From Rhizobium sp. Q54 (GTDB lineage Bacteria > Bacteroidota > Bacteroidia > Flavobacteriales > Flavobacteriaceae): 7,644 nt of DNA. The first letter of the stretch is position 1. The number at the start of each line of letters is the position of its first letter. The notes below the pieces were generated by a model. That model had not been told where the DNA came from, searched no databases, and was given only the letters and a program-made list of their open reading frames with translations. Made by a program: the position numbers and the translations under genes. The stretch covers positions 1 to 7,644 of the forward strand of contig CALPLL020000083.1 in the NCBI GenBank assembly GCA_943324395.2, given 5' to 3'. Of the stretch, positions 6,780 through 7,644 are shown one piece after another.

Positions 6780-6809
6780 TTGTCTCTTGATAAAAAATTG
6801 CTATTTTTG
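6780..6809 (+). promoter_or_regulatory. Promoter of prfB (-33 TTG and -7 TATTTTTG)
   Basis: TTG at 6780-6782, a 19-base spacer and TATTTTTG at 6802-6809 match the Flavobacterium consensus TTG-N(17-23)-TAnnTTTG in both boxes and spacing. It is the best promoter in the window. Transcription would start near 6815, leaving a leader of about 15 bases before the prfB ATG at 6832. Confidence 0.7.
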
Positions 6810-6814
6810 CTTTA

Positions 6815-6822
6815 CAAAATTA
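6815..6822 (-). promoter_or_regulatory. Putative -7 promoter box of the threonine aldolase gene
   Basis: On the minus strand this is TAATTTTG, an exact TAnnTTTG match. A TTG on the same strand (plus-strand CAA at 6847-6849, inside prfB) lies 24 bases upstream, one base beyond the usual range. The leader would be about 60 bases. The box lies only five bases from the prfB -7 box on the other strand, so the two promoters would compete for polymerase. AT-rich DNA makes chance matches plausible. Confidence 0.35.
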
Positions 6823-6831
6823 GTATAATTT

Positions 6832-7644
6832 ATGACAACTACCGAACAAATTAAAGGTATTGTGGAGCGCCTTGGTGCGTTGAGGAGGTATCTTTGACGT
6901 TGATGCCAAATTAATTGAGATTACAAACGAGGAAGAAAAGACCTTAGCACCTGAATTTTGGAACCATCCAAAAGAAGCGGAACTATTTGTAAAAAACCTT
7001 CGATCCAAGAAAAAATGGGTTGACGATTACAATAAAGCCAATGATATGGCCGAAGAATTGCAATTGGCATACGAATTTTACAAAGAAGGGGAATTAACTA
7101 CTGAAGAATTAGATGAACAATACCATTTGACTAATTCCCATATTGAGTCCATTGAGTTTAAAAACATGCTTTCTGATGAAGGTGATACTTTAAGTGCAGT
7201 AATTCAAATAACAGCTGGTGCTGGAGGAACTGAAAGTTGTGATTGGGCTTCAATGTTGATGCGAATGTACATGATGTGGGGTGAAAAATCGGGTTACAAA
7301 ATAAAAGAATTAAACTACCAAGAAGGGGATGTTGCTGGAATAAAAACAGTTACTTTGGAATTTGAAGGTGATTATTCATTTGGATACTTAAAAGGAGAAA
7401 ATGGAGTTCATCGATTGGTGAGAATTTCCCCATTTGATAGTAATGCCAAGCGACATACTTCATTTGTTTCTGTTTACGTTTATCCTTTAGTTGATGATAG
7501 TATTGAAATTGACATTAATCCTGCAGATATTGAAATTACAACTTCTAGATCAAGCGGTGCGGGTGGACAAAATGTAAATAAGGTTGAAACCAAAGTACAA
7601 TTGGTTCACAAGCCAACAGGGATTCAAATTCAATGTTCAGAAAC
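6832..7644 (+). CDS. prfB: Peptide chain release factor 2 with programmed +1 frameshift, 3' end beyond the window
   Basis: RF2 reads UAA and UGA stop codons and triggers release of the finished protein at the ribosome. The frame opens at ATG 6832, runs 21 codons to CTT (6892-6894) and meets an in-frame TGA (6895-6897). A +1 shift gives Asp22 (GAC, 6896-6898), and the second frame stays open to the window end, for about 270 residues visible of a family length near 365. The post-shift sequence is clear RF2: a helical N-terminal domain, the stop-recognition tripeptide SPF at 199-201 (7427-7435), and GGQ at 244-246 (7562-7570) in SGAGGQNVN, which places the catalytic loop in the peptidyl transferase centre. 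RF1 would carry a PxT motif instead of SPF. It is autoregulated: low RF2 slows termination at the UGA and favours the shift. No SD precedes the ATG. Any annotation that stops at 6897 or begins downstream would be wrong. Confidence 0.97.
6883..6898 (+). promoter_or_regulatory. Programmed +1 ribosomal frameshift site of prfB
   Basis: AGGAGGTATCTTTGAC contains an internal SD-like AGGAGG (6883-6888), a three-base spacer, the slippery codon CTT (6892-6894) and the stop TGA followed by C, a weak termination context. It differs from the E. coli prfB site by one base (AGGAGG for AGGGGG). Pairing of the SD-like element with 16S rRNA is known to push the ribosome forward one base, moving the Leu-tRNA from CUU to UUU and placing GAC in the A site. 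Confidence 0.96.

Noticed and set aside
6832..6897. prfB as a pseudogene because of an in-frame TGA
   Set aside because: The TGA is part of a complete, known recoding site and the other frame encodes intact RF2 with SPF and GGQ.
1..7644. A new multi-gene defence, mobile or biosynthetic system
   Set aside because: Every substantial gene falls in a known housekeeping or secreted family. There are no integrases, transposases, repeat arrays or tightly packed operons of unknown genes.

Overview
The window looks like a chromosomal segment of a Bacteroidota bacterium, most likely Flavobacterium or a close relative. The evidence is: AT-rich DNA; almost no Shine-Dalgarno sequences before start codons; repeated copies of the Bacteroidota -7 promoter box TAnnTTTG just upstream of genes; a secreted protein with a type IX secretion (T9SS) type A C-terminal sorting domain; and a PUR-alpha-like DUF3276 protein typical of this phylum. 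The species cannot be fixed from this sequence alone.

Layout, left to right. Positions 1-280 are non-coding and hold a leftward -7 box for a gene beyond the left edge, a rightward -7 box, and a 14-bp perfect palindrome ahead of the first gene. Two rightward genes follow: a half-size ABC exporter with a fused membrane and ATPase part (281-2041) and a PUR-alpha/DUF3276 nucleic-acid-binding protein (2103-2483). A bidirectional terminator (2497-2531) separates them from four leftward genes. In genome order these are a small mono-haem cytochrome c lipoprotein (2536-2907), a cyclophilin-FKBP fusion peptidyl-prolyl isomerase (3001-3933), a delta-60-repeat T9SS cargo protein (4114-5622) and a low-specificity L-threonine aldolase-like PLP enzyme (5722-6747). 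The last gene, rightward and cut by the right edge, is prfB (release factor 2), with a textbook programmed +1 frameshift site. It is divergent from the aldolase, and their putative promoters nearly touch.

The genes do not form an obvious pathway. They read as a housekeeping neighbourhood of mostly single-gene transcription units: most have their own -7 box, and terminators follow the PUR-alpha and isomerase genes. I found no mobile element, CRISPR array, tRNA or rRNA, and no evidence of an undescribed multi-gene system. The points most worth a second look are the prfB recoding site, whose strong SD-like element lies in a lineage that largely ignores SDs; the ABC ATPase, where both the catalytic glutamate and the switch histidine are replaced; and the two-family isomerase fusion with both active sites apparently intact.
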